DNA of 64,000 nucleotides from Herbaspirillum rhizosphaerae (GTDB lineage Bacteria > Pseudomonadota > Gammaproteobacteria > Burkholderiales > Burkholderiaceae_D), in the NCBI RefSeq assembly GCF_001189965.1, contig NZ_LFLU01000007.1:124001-188000 (forward strand). Reading direction: 5' to 3'. Positions 9,423 to 18,293 of the stretch are shown here, piece after piece (within the stretch, counting starts at the first letter, position 1; each line of letters begins with the position of its first letter). Both the position numbers and the translations under genes were made by a program. Under the pieces are notes generated by a model that did not search any database, had not been told where the DNA came from, and was given only the letters and a program-made list of their open reading frames with translations.

Positions 9423-10184
9423 TCATGCCGGACCGATCAGGTCGATGCGATCCGTGCAGAATCCATCCACGCCCCAGCCCAGAATTTCTTCCGCGCGCGC
9501 CGGGTCGTTGACGGTGTAGCAGAATAAACCATATCCAGCCTGTTTCACCGCCTGCGCCAGTTCCGGCGTCAAATTCTTGTGGCTGGTATGCAGCGCCACC
9601 GCGTCCAGCGCCTGCAAGCGTTGTTCCCAGTCGGCGGGAATCTTGTCGACCAGGAAGCCGCGCGGGATACCCGGCGCAGTCCGCCTGGCGGCCATCAGCG
9701 CATCGAAGGAGAACGAGGAAAACAGCGGCAAGCTGCGATCGTTCCGGCCCGGCACATGCGCCGCGATTTCATCGGCAAAAAAGCGCGCGACCGCCTCTCC
9801 CGCCACTTCGCCGGTACGCACCGCCTGGGCTTCGCCGGCCGGCTTGATTTCGATGTTCATCCAGATGCCGTTGCTGCGGCAAAACGCCAGCACCTGCGCC
9901 AGCGTGCAAACCGGCTCGCCGGCGTATTTCGGGCTGTGCCAGCTGCCGGCATCGAGCTTCTGCAACTCCTGCAGCGTGTGTTCCGCGATCTTGCCTTCGC
10001 CGGGCAAGGTACGGCCGAACACCGGGTCGTGCATCAGGATGGCTTGCTCGTCGCCGGTCAGCATGACGTCGAATTCGACCGCCCTGAAACCGTATTCCAT
10101 ACCGCAGCGAAACGCCGCCAGCGTGTTTTCCGGCGCGAGCGTTCCGCCGCCGCGGTGTGCTGCAACTTTGGGATAAGGCCACAT
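9423..10184 (-). CDS. ugpQ: Glycerophosphodiester phosphodiesterase (UgpQ-like)
   Basis: About 253 residues, close to E. coli UgpQ (247). It hydrolyses glycerophosphodiesters to glycerol-3-phosphate and an alcohol. The N-terminal catalytic signature AAHRGGGTLAPENTLAAF carries the catalytic His and Arg, followed by EFDVMLT (metal-binding Glu and Asp) and MHDP (second catalytic His). I prefer the ATG at 10184 because GGAG lies 6 bases upstream and the protein then starts MWPYPKVAAHRG, as in UgpQ; an ATG at 10196 is also possible. There is no signal peptide, so it is cytoplasmic. No ugp transporter genes are nearby. Confidence 0.93.
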   Translation of the reverse strand: MWPYPKVAAHRGGGTLAPENTLAAFRCGMEYGFRAVEFDVMLTGDEQAILMHDPVFGRTLPGEGKIAEHTLQELQKLDAGSWHSPKYAGEPVCTLAQVLAFCRSNGIWMNIEIKPAGEAQAVRTGEVAGEAVARFFADEIAAHVPGRNDRSLPLFSSFSFDALMAARRTAPGIPRGFLVDKIPADWEQRLQALDAVALHTSHKNLTPELAQAVKQAGYGLFCYTVNDPARAEEILGWGVDGFCTDRIDLIGPA

Positions 10185-10343
10185 GTTTTTCTCCATGCAA
10201 AAAATTGAGTGCCGCCATTCTATGCCGAGGCGCGCAGCTTGACAGCACTTCGTCCGCCAATTTCGACGCTTCGTCGCAAACTGCTGTCGTCGTCGACATC
10301 GGCAGCGGCATCATGTCGCTACACCCGCAACGAGGAAATCATC

Positions 10344-10625
10344 ATGCCTGCATCCCCATTATCGTCCGACGCCGACCTGATCAGCGCCACCCGCCGCGTC
10401 GAGCGCAAACTCGGTTTCTTCGCCCATCTGGGCATCTATCTGCTGGTCAACGCCGGCCTGATCGCCCTGAATCTGCTGCAGACGCACAAGCCGTTCTGGG
10501 CGGCCGGGCCGTTACTGGGTTGGGGAATCGGGTTACTATTTCACGGCTTGAAAGTATTCATGCAGCTGCCTCCGGCATGGAAGCAAGGCATGATCGAACA
10601 GGAATTGAAAAATCACCGGCAATGA
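10344..10625 (+). CDS. 2TM-domain small membrane protein
   Basis: A 93-residue protein with two hydrophobic segments (about 29-47 and 58-76) and charged ends, matching the 2TM family often found with LytS-type histidine kinases. It starts at ATG 10344 behind GAGGAAATC; the upstream extension in the same frame is Ser/Arg-rich and unlikely. Its TGA overlaps the ATG of the downstream histidine kinase (ATGA), so the two are translationally coupled. It may be a membrane partner or sensor input for that kinase; this is inferred from position. Confidence 0.8.
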   Translation: MPASPLSSDADLISATRRVERKLGFFAHLGIYLLVNAGLIALNLLQTHKPFWAAGPLLGWGIGLLFHGLKVFMQLPPAWKQGMIEQELKNHRQ

Positions 10626-11716
10626 CCACAAACGCAACAACCGTCGCTTCACGCTTACCTCTCATCGCACCGGAACTGCTACGCGGCCTGGTGCCGACCA
10701 TGGTCATCAACCTGCTGTGCGCGGTGGTGGTCACCTATCTCATGCGCATCGGCGCCGGCTTTGTCGAGAACCTGGTGTTCTCGATGTGCATCGGCACCAC
10801 CGCCATGCTGCTGATCGACTGCGGCCGCATTTTGTTATGGGGCAAGGATGAGCCGAACAAACCCGGCTTCTTCCTCATACTGCTGATCTTTGCGCCCTTG
10901 TCGTTTTTCATCGGCAACGTGATCGCCAGCGCACTGATCGGACGCCCGATCGAATTATTCACGCTGAGCCAGGCCAACAACACCATCGGCATCATCGTGC
11001 TGATCTTGCTGGTCTGCGTCGGCGCGACGCTGTTTTATTGGAATCGCGAAAAAATGGCCGCGCTGGAAGCCCGCAACGTCGTCATCGAAAAACAGGCCGT
11101 CCAGGCCCAGTTGCAAATGCTGCAGGCTCAGATCGAGCCGCACATGCTGTTCAACACACTGGCGACGCTGCAAACCCTCATTTCCACCGAACCCATCCGC
11201 GCCCAGCAAATGCTGGATCAGCTGATCCACTACCTGCGCGCCACCCTGTCGACCTCGCGCAGCACCCAGACTTCGCTCGGACAGGAGTTCGAACTGACCA
11301 AGGCCTACCTCGGCCTGATGTCGCTGCGCATGGGCTTGCGCCTGACCTACAGCCTGCAGCTGCCGGATCAGCTCCGGTCCACGCCGATTGCGCCGATGCT
11401 GCTGCAGCCGCTGGTCGAGAACGCGATTCGCCACGGCCTCGAACCCAAGGTGGAAGGTGGCGACTGCACCGTGCGCGTCACCATCCACGACGGCATGCTG
11501 ATCGTGAGCGTGTTCGACACCGGCATGGGGCTCAGCACCACCACCAGCTACAACAAGCCGGAAAGCATACACCTGGGCCTGGAAAACATCCGCGCCCGCC
11601 TCGATGCGCTGTACGGCCCGCTGGCCGAGCTGACCCTGACGCACAATATCCCCGAAGGCACCGTGGCGCAGATTACGATTCCGCTGGCGGCGCTTGATCC
11701 CAACCCGACACGATAG
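10622..11716 (+). CDS. LytS/AlgZ-type membrane sensor histidine kinase
   Basis: A 364-residue kinase. Four hydrophobic segments occupy the first 140 residues (near 20-40, 46-66, 80-102 and 118-138). A short coiled-coil stretch then leads to the His_kinase domain, where LQAQIEPHMLFNTLATLQ holds the phospho-accepting His. The ATP-binding domain has the N box PLVENAIRHGLE and a glycine-rich segment (DTGMGL, LGLENIRARL). It phosphorylates a partner response regulator, almost certainly the LytTR protein encoded 15 bases downstream. It is coupled to the 2TM gene through a 4-base overlap. The signal sensed is unknown. Confidence 0.92.
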   Translation: MTTNATTVASRLPLIAPELLRGLVPTMVINLLCAVVVTYLMRIGAGFVENLVFSMCIGTTAMLLIDCGRILLWGKDEPNKPGFFLILLIFAPLSFFIGNVIASALIGRPIELFTLSQANNTIGIIVLILLVCVGATLFYWNREKMAALEARNVVIEKQAVQAQLQMLQAQIEPHMLFNTLATLQTLISTEPIRAQQMLDQLIHYLRATLSTSRSTQTSLGQEFELTKAYLGLMSLRMGLRLTYSLQLPDQLRSTPIAPMLLQPLVENAIRHGLEPKVEGGDCTVRVTIHDGMLIVSVFDTGMGLSTTTSYNKPESIHLGLENIRARLDALYGPLAELTLTHNIPEGTVAQITIPLAALDPNPTR

Positions 11717-11731
11717 AGGAAGACGCCGCGC

Positions 11732-12556
11732 ATGACCGCCACACTTGCCGCCCGCGCCCTGATTGCCGAAGACGAAGCCCTGCTGGCTGCCGCCTTGTCA
11801 GCCGGCCTGCAGCGGCTGTGGCCGGAACTGGCGATCGTCGGCGTCGCCGCCAACGGCATCGAAGCAGTCGAGCAGGCGCTGGCAACGCTGCCGGATATCC
11901 TCTTCTTCGATATCAAGATGCCGGGAAACAGCGGACTGGAAGCCGCGCGTGAGCTGGCTGACGAATGGCCGGATCAGCGCCCGTTTCCGCTGCTGGTGTT
12001 CGTGACGGCTTATGACGATTACGCTGTACAGGCGTTCGAACAGGCCGCCATCGACTACGTGCTCAAACCCGCCAACGACGAGCGGCTGGCAAAAACCGTG
12101 GAACGCCTGCAGGCCCGGCTGGCGCAAAACAGCAGGAGCGGCAATCCCGACAGCAACATGGAACGCGTGCTGCAGCAGTTGCGCGGTATTTCAGCCAACC
12201 TCGCCCCCACCCTCGCGCCCGCAGCACAGGAACGACTGCGCACGATACGCGCCGCCGTCGGCAACCAGATCAAGCTGATTCCGATTGAAGAAGTGATTTA
12301 TTTTGAAGCCACCGACAAGTATGTCAACGTCGTCACGGCCGACAGCGAATCCCTGATCCGCACCAGCCTCAAGGAACTGATTCCGCAGCTCGATCCGGAT
12401 CAGTTCTGGCAGATCCATCGCGGCACCGTCGTCCGTATTGCGCAGGTGCAGTCGGCCCAGCGTGACGAAGCCGGAAAATGGTCGCTGCGGCTGCGCACGC
12501 GTCCGGAAACGCTCACCGTCAGCCGCCTGTTCGCCCATCTGTTCAGGCAAATGTAA
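11732..12556 (+). CDS. LytTR-family response regulator (AlgR/LytR-like)
   Basis: A 274-residue DNA-binding response regulator. The receiver domain (about 6-125) has acidic residues in AEDEA, the phospho-acceptor Asp in LFFDIKMPGNSGLEA and a Lys in YVLKPA. The C-terminal LytTR domain (about 170-270) includes the typical IEEVIYFEATDKYVNV stretch. Beta-sheet LytTR domains bind direct repeats in promoters. It is cotranscribed with the LytS-type kinase and the 2TM protein, so it is the likely phosphotransfer partner. It ends 9 bases from the convergent DUF2269 gene, with no terminator visible between. Confidence 0.93.
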   Translation: MTATLAARALIAEDEALLAAALSAGLQRLWPELAIVGVAANGIEAVEQALATLPDILFFDIKMPGNSGLEAARELADEWPDQRPFPLLVFVTAYDDYAVQAFEQAAIDYVLKPANDERLAKTVERLQARLAQNSRSGNPDSNMERVLQQLRGISANLAPTLAPAAQERLRTIRAAVGNQIKLIPIEEVIYFEATDKYVNVVTADSESLIRTSLKELIPQLDPDQFWQIHRGTVVRIAQVQSAQRDEAGKWSLRLRTRPETLTVSRLFAHLFRQM

Positions 12557-12565
12557 GCGTCGACA

Positions 12566-13030
12566 TCACACCGGTTTGACCGTCATCAGATAAAGAATCG
12601 CCAGCGGCAACAAGGTCGCCAGCGAGCCGGCCACCGCCCAGATCGCCGACAAGCGCCAATAGCGCGCCGGAATCTGCGCCTCGCGCGGCAAGGGATACAG
12701 CAGGCGCGCCTGCGCCCTCTGCACCGGAATCAGAATGCCCATCCACAACACCCCCGTCGCAATGAACAGAACGTAGGCCCAGTGCAGCCAGCCGGCTTGC
12801 ATCAGGCCGCCTTCCAGCGCGGCCATGGCGTGTCCGGCAGCGGCCAGCAACACGATGCCGCCGAGAGTGAAAACGACGTCGGCCCAATTGGTTGCACGCA
12901 CGGCAAAGCGAATCACGGCCAGATCGCGCGTGCGATCCGCCATGATTTTCCAGAAGGCGGTGACGATGATATTGCCGAGAAAGAGAACAACGCCGAGCAG
13001 GTGCAAGGTCTTGAGCAGGCTGAGTGACAT
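12566..13030 (-). CDS. DUF2269-like integral membrane protein
   Basis: A 154-residue membrane protein with four predicted transmembrane helices (about 5-25, 48-70, 80-100 and 130-150). The N-terminus SLLKTLHLLGVVLFLGNIIV resembles the DUF2269 family of predicted membrane proteins of unknown function. I chose ATG 13030 because the upstream in-frame extension looks non-coding. It is convergent with the LytTR regulator. No function can be assigned. Confidence 0.75.
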   Translation of the reverse strand: MSLSLLKTLHLLGVVLFLGNIIVTAFWKIMADRTRDLAVIRFAVRATNWADVVFTLGGIVLLAAAGHAMAALEGGLMQAGWLHWAYVLFIATGVLWMGILIPVQRAQARLLYPLPREAQIPARYWRLSAIWAVAGSLATLLPLAILYLMTVKPV

Positions 13031-13155
13031 GACTATCCTCGTGGACGAAAACAAGAGGCCAGTATCTTCAGCAGCTCTTGCGAGGCCAAGCGGAATGCGA
13101 CAAAACGCATGACAGGCGGATGAAGCGGCGTTACGGCAGGACGTGCGGCAGCTGA

Positions 13156-13193
13156 ACAAAAAAAGAAAACCCGCCGGTCGACTCACGGCGGGC
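13156..13193 (-). terminator. Rho-independent terminator
   Basis: On the minus strand the stem CCCGCCG / CGGCGGG with a 9-base loop is followed by TTTTCTTTTTTT. It terminates the exported protein gene whose stop is at 13216. Confidence 0.85.
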
Positions 13194-13215
13194 GCTGCAC
13201 ATGTTTGCTGGCAGT

Positions 13216-13680
13216 TTAGTAACCGGCGTCGCGGATCGCATTCCTGGTTGCGTGCAAGGCGATGTCGACATGGCGCAAGGCATCGCGCTGCAAGCCGCGC
13301 ACGCGCGGGTCGTCTTCTTCATGCGCCAGATCCTGATGCGCCTTTTCCAGCGTCGCCATCGCATCGTGCAGGCGGCCGCGGCGGTCAGGATGCACGTCGG
13401 CGCGTTCGGGGCGGAACATGTCCTTGCCGACATCCAAGCCCAGTTGCGTCACATCGCGCGCGGCCAGATCGATCTCTCTCAGGGCGACCTGCTCGCTGCG
13501 CCCCATTTGCCAGTTGTCGCCGGGACGATGATCGATCAGCCAGCGGGCCTGATCCAGATCAGCCTTGGCGTGCGCGTAGAAAGGATGGCGGCCGGGTTCG
13601 TCGGCATGCGCCGCGACCGCGGCAAACGCCGATGTGGTCATGGCCAAGGCCACCAGTGTATTTTTGATGCTCATTTTCAT
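13216..13680 (-). CDS. Exported helical protein of unknown function
   Basis: A 154-residue protein with a signal peptide (MKMSIKNTLVALAMTTSAFA, cleavage probably after AHA). The mature part is charged and apparently all-helical, rich in Asp, His and Arg, with HPFYAHAKADLDQARWLI and repeated DxA/HxD patterns. It resembles small periplasmic helical-bundle proteins, but I do not recognise a family. The start at 13680 follows GGGAG at 8 bases. The small lipoprotein gene lies just upstream on the same strand (about 70 bases), so the two may be cotranscribed. Confidence 0.7.
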   Translation of the reverse strand: MKMSIKNTLVALAMTTSAFAAVAAHADEPGRHPFYAHAKADLDQARWLIDHRPGDNWQMGRSEQVALREIDLAARDVTQLGLDVGKDMFRPERADVHPDRRGRLHDAMATLEKAHQDLAHEEDDPRVRGLQRDALRHVDIALHATRNAIRDAGY

Positions 13681-13751
13681 TATTGACTCCCTGCTGTGAT
13701 TAAGCTGCCGCATTGCCGGGCATTGTCCCTGCCGGCGCCGCAACCTTGCGA

Positions 13752-13880
13752 TTAACGACCGTAATAAGGATCGTGACGATAGTATCCGCCATGCGGCGGA
13801 CCAACCGGCACGACGATGCAGGCAGACAGGGTGGTGGCTACCAGCACGCCGGCGATGGCGAGTTTAATCAGTTTTTTCAT
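13752..13880 (-). CDS. 42-residue lipoprotein
   Basis: A tiny ORF: MKKLIKLAIAGVLVATTLSA then Cys21 and a Pro/Gly/Tyr-rich tail ending YYRHDPYYGR. LSAC is a standard lipobox, so it should be lipidated at Cys21, leaving a mature peptide of only 22 residues. An AGGAGG sits 6 bases before the ATG, which strongly supports translation. It resembles many short proteobacterial lipoproteins with a GYY tail. Its role is unknown. Confidence 0.75.
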   Translation of the reverse strand: MKKLIKLAIAGVLVATTLSACIVVPVGPPHGGYYRHDPYYGR

Positions 13881-14104
13881 GATGTCCTCCTAGGACTTGG
13901 GAAACTTGACGATGAAGCACAGCTTGCCCCCAAAGTGAAAAACCAGGTAATTCCCATCCGTATCAGGTGTAATCAATTATTTCTGCCCCGATTTGGGCTG
14001 ATTGCCCCGACGCCTGCGTCCCCGGCCGCCGGGAAACCCGTCAATGTCGGCGCGCTGCGGTAAAATGTCTGTCTATATAAATATATGTCTCCCTCAAAGC
14101 ATCC

Positions 14105-15859
14105 ATGAGCAACGAACTGAAAAACGGTCACACGCCAGCACCATCCACCAATTTCCTGCGCGGCATCATCGAAGCCGACCTGGCTTCCGGCGCCTATGCC
14201 GATCGCAGCGACAAGCAGGGCCAGGCCCTGCCGCAGGTAGTGACCCGCTTTCCGCCCGAACCCAACGGTTATCTGCACATCGGCCATGCCAAGTCGATCT
14301 GCCTGAACTTCGGCCTGGCGCGCGACTACAACGGCCGCTGCCACCTGCGCTTCGACGACACCAATCCGGAGAAGGAAGACCAGGAATACGTCGACACCAT
14401 CATCGACTCGGTCAAATGGCTGGGCTTCGACTGGGACCACAGCGGCCAGCCGCACCTGTATTACGCCAGCAATTATTTCGACGTCATGTACGCCGGCGCG
14501 CAGGCGCTGATCCGCAAGGGCCTGGCCTACGTCGATGAACAAAACGCCGAGCAGATGCGCGAAACCCGCGGCACGCTGACCGAACCCGGCACCGATTCGC
14601 CATGGCGCAACCGCGCTGCCGACGAATCGCTGCGCCTGTTCGAAGAAATGCGCGACGGCAAACACGCCGACGGCACGCTGATCCTGCGCGCCAAGATCGA
14701 CATGGCCAGCCCCAACATGAACCTGCGCGATCCGGCCATCTACCGCATCCGCCACGCCACCCACCACAACACCGGCGACAAGTGGTGCGTGTATCCGATG
14801 TACAGCTATGCGCATCCGATCGAAGACGCGCTGGAAAGCATCAGCCACTCGATCTGTACGCTGGAGTTCGAAGACCAGCGCCCGTTCTACGACTGGGTGC
14901 TGGAACGCCTGGCCGAAGAAGGCTTCTTCAAGAAGCCGCTGCCGCATCAGTACGAATTCGCGCGCCTGAACCTGACCTACATCATCACCAGCAAGCGCAA
15001 GCTGAAACAACTGGTCGACGAAAAGATCGTCAGCGGCTGGGACGATCCGCGCATGCCCACTATCGTCGGCCTGCGCCGCCGCGGCTACACGCCGGAAGCG
15101 ATCCGCCTGATGTGCGACCGCACCGGCGCCTCCAAGAACAACAGCTGGATCGACTACAGCATCCTCGAAGGCGCGCTGCGCGACGACCTCGACCCGAAGG
15201 CGCCGCGCGCCGTTGCCGTGCTGCGTCCGCTGAAGCTGATCATCGACAATTTCCCGGAAGGCCAAAGCGTCGAATGCAGCGCACCGGTCTATCCGCCGGC
15301 GCATCCGCTGCATGACAGCGAGCACCGCCTGTTCCCGATCACCAGGAACCTGTGGATCGAGAAGGAAGACTTCATGGAAGTGCCGACCAAAGGCTACTTC
15401 CGCCTGTTCCCGGGCAACAAGGTGCGCCTGCGTTACGGCTATGTGGTCGAGTGCACCGGCTGCGACAAGGATGCCGACGGCAACATCGTCGCCGTGCATT
15501 GCAACTACTTCGAAGACAGCAAGAGCGGCACGCCGGGCAGCGCCAACTACAAGGTCAAGGGCAACCTGCACTGGGTCAGCGCCGACCACGCGCTGGAAGC
15601 CGAAGTGCGCCTGTACGACCGCCTGTTCACCGACGCCCATCCTGACGCCGGCGGCAAGGATTTCAAGCTGGCCCTGAATCCGAACTCGAAGGAAGTGATC
15701 ACCGCCTACCTGGAGCCGACACTGAAGACCGCCGAAGCCGGCGCGATCTACCAGTTCGAGCGCCATGGCTACTTCGTCGCCGACCGGGTTGATTCGGTGG
15801 CCGGCAAACCGGTATTCAATCGTGCAGTAACACTGAAAGACAGCTGGGTCGCAAAGTAA
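14105..15859 (+). CDS. glnS: Glutaminyl-tRNA synthetase
   Basis: A 584-residue class I aminoacyl-tRNA synthetase charging tRNA-Gln with glutamine. The ATP-binding HIGH motif is at about 58-61 within PPEPNGYLHIGHAKS; the KMSKS-like loop reads ITSKRK near residue 300. The anticodon-binding beta-barrel part includes VPTKGYFRLFPGNKVRLRYG. It is slightly longer than E. coli GlnS (554). Its presence shows the cell uses direct glutaminylation. It is followed by a strong terminator, so it is probably monocistronic. Confidence 0.97.
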   Translation: MSNELKNGHTPAPSTNFLRGIIEADLASGAYADRSDKQGQALPQVVTRFPPEPNGYLHIGHAKSICLNFGLARDYNGRCHLRFDDTNPEKEDQEYVDTIIDSVKWLGFDWDHSGQPHLYYASNYFDVMYAGAQALIRKGLAYVDEQNAEQMRETRGTLTEPGTDSPWRNRAADESLRLFEEMRDGKHADGTLILRAKIDMASPNMNLRDPAIYRIRHATHHNTGDKWCVYPMYSYAHPIEDALESISHSICTLEFEDQRPFYDWVLERLAEEGFFKKPLPHQYEFARLNLTYIITSKRKLKQLVDEKIVSGWDDPRMPTIVGLRRRGYTPEAIRLMCDRTGASKNNSWIDYSILEGALRDDLDPKAPRAVAVLRPLKLIIDNFPEGQSVECSAPVYPPAHPLHDSEHRLFPITRNLWIEKEDFMEVPTKGYFRLFPGNKVRLRYGYVVECTGCDKDADGNIVAVHCNYFEDSKSGTPGSANYKVKGNLHWVSADHALEAEVRLYDRLFTDAHPDAGGKDFKLALNPNSKEVITAYLEPTLKTAEAGAIYQFERHGYFVADRVDSVAGKPVFNRAVTLKDSWVAK

Positions 15860-15881
15860 CAAGTCCAACAACAACTCTTAC

Positions 15882-15913
15882 GCCGGCACTGATACAGCGC
15901 CGGCATTTTTATG
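15882..15913 (+). terminator. Rho-independent terminator of glnS
   Basis: The stem CGCCGGC / GCCGGC(A) around loop ACTGATACAGC is followed by ATTTTTAT. It lies 23 bases after the glnS stop. Confidence 0.85.
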
Positions 15914-15920
15914 CGGGTCA

Positions 15921-16244
15921 ATGATGTTTGAAACAATGGAAATCAAGCGTTTCTCCTTCGGCACGGTCTACAAGATCCTGGCGATTGCCTCGGGGTTTTC
16001 GATGGTGCCGATCTCCGTCCTGATGGGCTTGTTCGCCTTCTTCGGCGCCGAGACCATCGTCTGGAACGGCCAGCACCTCACCGGCCTGATGGGACTGATC
16101 GCCTCGCCGTTCGTCGGCATCATGCTGGCGCTGATCTTCACCGGCTTCCTCGGTACCCTGTTCGCCTGCGGCCTGTGGCTGTACTCCAAGTTTCGTCCGC
16201 TGGAAATCGAATTTCAAAAAAGCGAATTCCAGAAATATTCATAA
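15921..16244 (+). CDS. Small two-helix inner-membrane protein
   Basis: A 107-residue protein with a charged N-terminus and two or three hydrophobic segments (about 19-44, 55-80 and 78-92), ending in a charged tail. No family is recognised with confidence. It starts at ATG 15921 (MMFE; a second ATG is at 15924), right after the glnS terminator. It is followed at 79 bases by the DUF1993 gene on the same strand, which could share its transcript. Confidence 0.65.
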   Translation: MMFETMEIKRFSFGTVYKILAIASGFSMVPISVLMGLFAFFGAETIVWNGQHLTGLMGLIASPFVGIMLALIFTGFLGTLFACGLWLYSKFRPLEIEFQKSEFQKYS

Positions 16245-16322
16245 TTCAAAGCACGACTGCATCACCTGCGTAAGCGCATCATGCGCTTACCCGGTATTCA
16301 GCAAATACACCAAAGGAAAATC

Positions 16323-16832
16323 ATGACCATCTCTTACTACGCTGCGTCCGTCCCTGTTTTCAAGCAAGCACTGAACGCGCTCAAAGACATCCTCAAAAAA
16401 GCCGAAGCGCACGCCACTGCAAAGAGCATCGACGCCGACGTTTTCCTCAAGGCCCGCCTGTTCCCTGACATGCTGAACCTGACCCGCCAGGTGCAGATCG
16501 CCGCCGACTTCGCCAAGGGCGTGCCTGCGCGTCTGGCCAATGTCGAAGTGCCGCCGTATGAAGACAACGAAGCCAGCTTCGCCGATCTGCAAGCGCGCCT
16601 GGACAAGACCATTGCCTTCATCGACGGCCTCAAGCCGGAACAGTTCGAAGGCGCCGAAGGCCGCGAGATCGTCCTGCGCCCAGGCACACCGAAAGAGAAG
16701 CGCTTCACCGGCGAAGCCTACCTGCTGCATTACGGCGTGCAACACTTCTTCTTCCACGTGACCACTGCTTACGACATCTTCCGCCACAACGGCGTGGAAA
16801 TCGGCAAGGGCGATTACATCGGTACTTACTGA
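16323..16832 (+). CDS. DUF1993-family protein
   Basis: A 169-residue soluble protein of the DUF1993 family, which belongs to the DinB-like four-helix-bundle group. It starts MTISYYAASVPVFKQALNAL, and near the C-terminus has LLHYGVQHFFFHVTTAYDIFRHNGVEIGK, quoted here in overlapping parts of the typical family end. No enzymatic function is established for the family. The ATG at 16323 follows AAAGGAAAATC. A strong terminator is 35 bases downstream. Confidence 0.87.
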   Translation: MTISYYAASVPVFKQALNALKDILKKAEAHATAKSIDADVFLKARLFPDMLNLTRQVQIAADFAKGVPARLANVEVPPYEDNEASFADLQARLDKTIAFIDGLKPEQFEGAEGREIVLRPGTPKEKRFTGEAYLLHYGVQHFFFHVTTAYDIFRHNGVEIGKGDYIGTY

Positions 16833-16863
16833 TCCGCTTCGGCACTCCGCGATAGCAAGCCGC

Positions 16864-16903
16864 AATAAAAAACGCCCGGCAAACCACCGGGCGTTTTTAT
16901 TTT
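16864..16903. terminator. Bidirectional rho-independent terminator
   Basis: The stem AACGCCCGG / CCGGGCGTT around loop CAAACCA has an A run on the left and TTTTATTTT on the right. It separates the DUF1993 gene (+) from the convergent CorA-family gene (-). Confidence 0.9.
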
Positions 16904-16919
16904 GCGAACCAGACGAGAA

Positions 16920-17933
16920 TCACCAGATCTTCAGCCACTTCAGCAAGGCAACGGTCGCAACCCCCAGTCCAAGCATCACCCACATCACCATGGTGAACGA
17001 GGCTTCATCATGCAGGCCCGGCAAGCCGGCCACGTTCATCCCGAAAATCCCCGACACCAGCGTCGCTGGCATCAGCAAGGCGGTCAGAATCGACAGCGCC
17101 ATCAGGTTGCGATTCATCTGCTCGGACATCTGCGAGGCGATTTCTTCCTGCAGCAGTTTGGCGCGTTCGTACAGCGCTTCCAAGGTGAGGTGCAATTCAT
17201 TGAGTTCATCGAGCGCGTGGTTCAACTCTTCCAGCGCGGCAGTAGGCACCCAGACCGGGCGCAGGCGATTGAGTTGATTCAGCAGGCGCCGCTCCGGCGT
17301 GATGTGGCGGCGCAATTCCGCCAGCTGGCGGCGGATCGCGCTGAGCTCGGCGCGGTCTTCCGGACGCCGGTCCGACAGCACAGATTCTTCGATGTCGTCC
17401 ACCTTGTCGTTGAGCGAGGCCACGCGCGCATCAAAGCCGTCGGCCAGACAACGCAACAGCTCGGCAAACAGTTCCATCGGATTGTCGAACAGCGCGCCGT
17501 CGAGCACCTTCTGGCGCAGCATGTTGGTGGAGCACAGCGGCTGCGTGCGCAGCGTCAGCAGGCGATTGCCGTCGAGGAAAAAATGCAGCGCGCCCTTTTC
17601 GGTGCCGGTGTCGCCGATTTCCATCTTCAGATCGGCCAGCGTGCCGTAGGCGCCGTTGGCGGTGGTGTGCAGACAAGGGTGGGTGTCGCTGCTGAGCAGG
17701 AATTCCGCGATGTGCTCGGGGATGTCGTCGCTGGTTTCCATCCAGTGGCGCACCTTGACGTCGGCGGTCTTGACGTGCAGCCAGCTGAACGCAGGAGCGG
17801 CGATTTTTTTGGCCAGGATTTCGTGCCACTTCAGCGGCGTGGCGCGTCCGTCGTCGAAACGAAATGCGCAGATAAACCCGGCAGGCTCGTAGAGCAGGTG
17901 CAAAGCCTGGGGCGTTTCTGGGGGATTATGCAT
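16920..17933 (-). CDS. zntB: ZntB/CorA-family divalent cation transporter
   Basis: A 337-residue protein with a large N-terminal cytoplasmic domain, a long helical stalk (about 160-265) and two C-terminal transmembrane helices (about 275-295 and 310-330). The family signature GMN is present in GIFGMNVAGLPG at the end of TM1. Length and the N-terminal part (GFICAFRFDDG) fit the ZntB branch, which transports zinc, rather than the Mg2+ branch, but substrate assignment from sequence is tentative. Members act as pentamers in the inner membrane. It is monocistronic and convergent with DUF1993. Confidence 0.85.
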   Translation of the reverse strand: MHNPPETPQALHLLYEPAGFICAFRFDDGRATPLKWHEILAKKIAAPAFSWLHVKTADVKVRHWMETSDDIPEHIAEFLLSSDTHPCLHTTANGAYGTLADLKMEIGDTGTEKGALHFFLDGNRLLTLRTQPLCSTNMLRQKVLDGALFDNPMELFAELLRCLADGFDARVASLNDKVDDIEESVLSDRRPEDRAELSAIRRQLAELRRHITPERRLLNQLNRLRPVWVPTAALEELNHALDELNELHLTLEALYERAKLLQEEIASQMSEQMNRNLMALSILTALLMPATLVSGIFGMNVAGLPGLHDEASFTMVMWVMLGLGVATVALLKWLKIW

Positions 17934-18056
17934 GGCGCGGCGTACTCCACAGGAAAACGCCGGATTCTACCGACCGACTTTGACAATTTTGTGACAAGAC
18001 CGCGGCAAACCGGCAAGGGCCGTCAGGCCGCCTGCCGGATAGCCTGCAGTTGAGAC

Positions 18057-18293
18057 TCAATAGCTGTAATTGCGGTTGGCGTAGGCATCGCGCGCGGCGT
18101 CGCATTGCGCGATTTTGGCCTTTTCCATACCGGAAGTGCCGTTCAACTGGCACTGGTCGGCAACCGATTTGGCTTCGTCGATGTGCTGGCGAAAATAGGC
18201 GTAATCCTTTTTACCGGCGACAGCGTCGCAGCCCGACAACAAAGGTGCAGCAAGGCACAGCAGCGCCAGGGAGTGTTTGAGAGCGGTATTCAT
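18057..18293 (-). CDS. EexN-like small lipoprotein
   Basis: A 78-residue protein with signal peptide and lipobox LLSGC (Cys at residue 22). The mature part KDYAYFRQHIDEAKSVADQC, followed by a second Cys in AKIAQCDAARDAY, fits the EexN-like lipoprotein family. That family was named for plasmid entry exclusion but is also common on chromosomes. No conjugation genes are nearby, so an exclusion role is unlikely here. Start ATG 18293; an upstream in-frame extension looks non-coding. Confidence 0.65.
   Translation of the reverse strand: MNTALKHSLALLCLAAPLLSGCDAVAGKKDYAYFRQHIDEAKSVADQCQLNGTSGMEKAKIAQCDAARDAYANRNYSY

Noticed and set aside
13973-15874. 633-residue frame opposite glnS
   Set aside because: Antisense shadow of glnS.
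18057-18293. Plasmid entry-exclusion role for the EexN-like lipoprotein
   Set aside because: No conjugation, replication or mobility gene is near; the family is also chromosomal.
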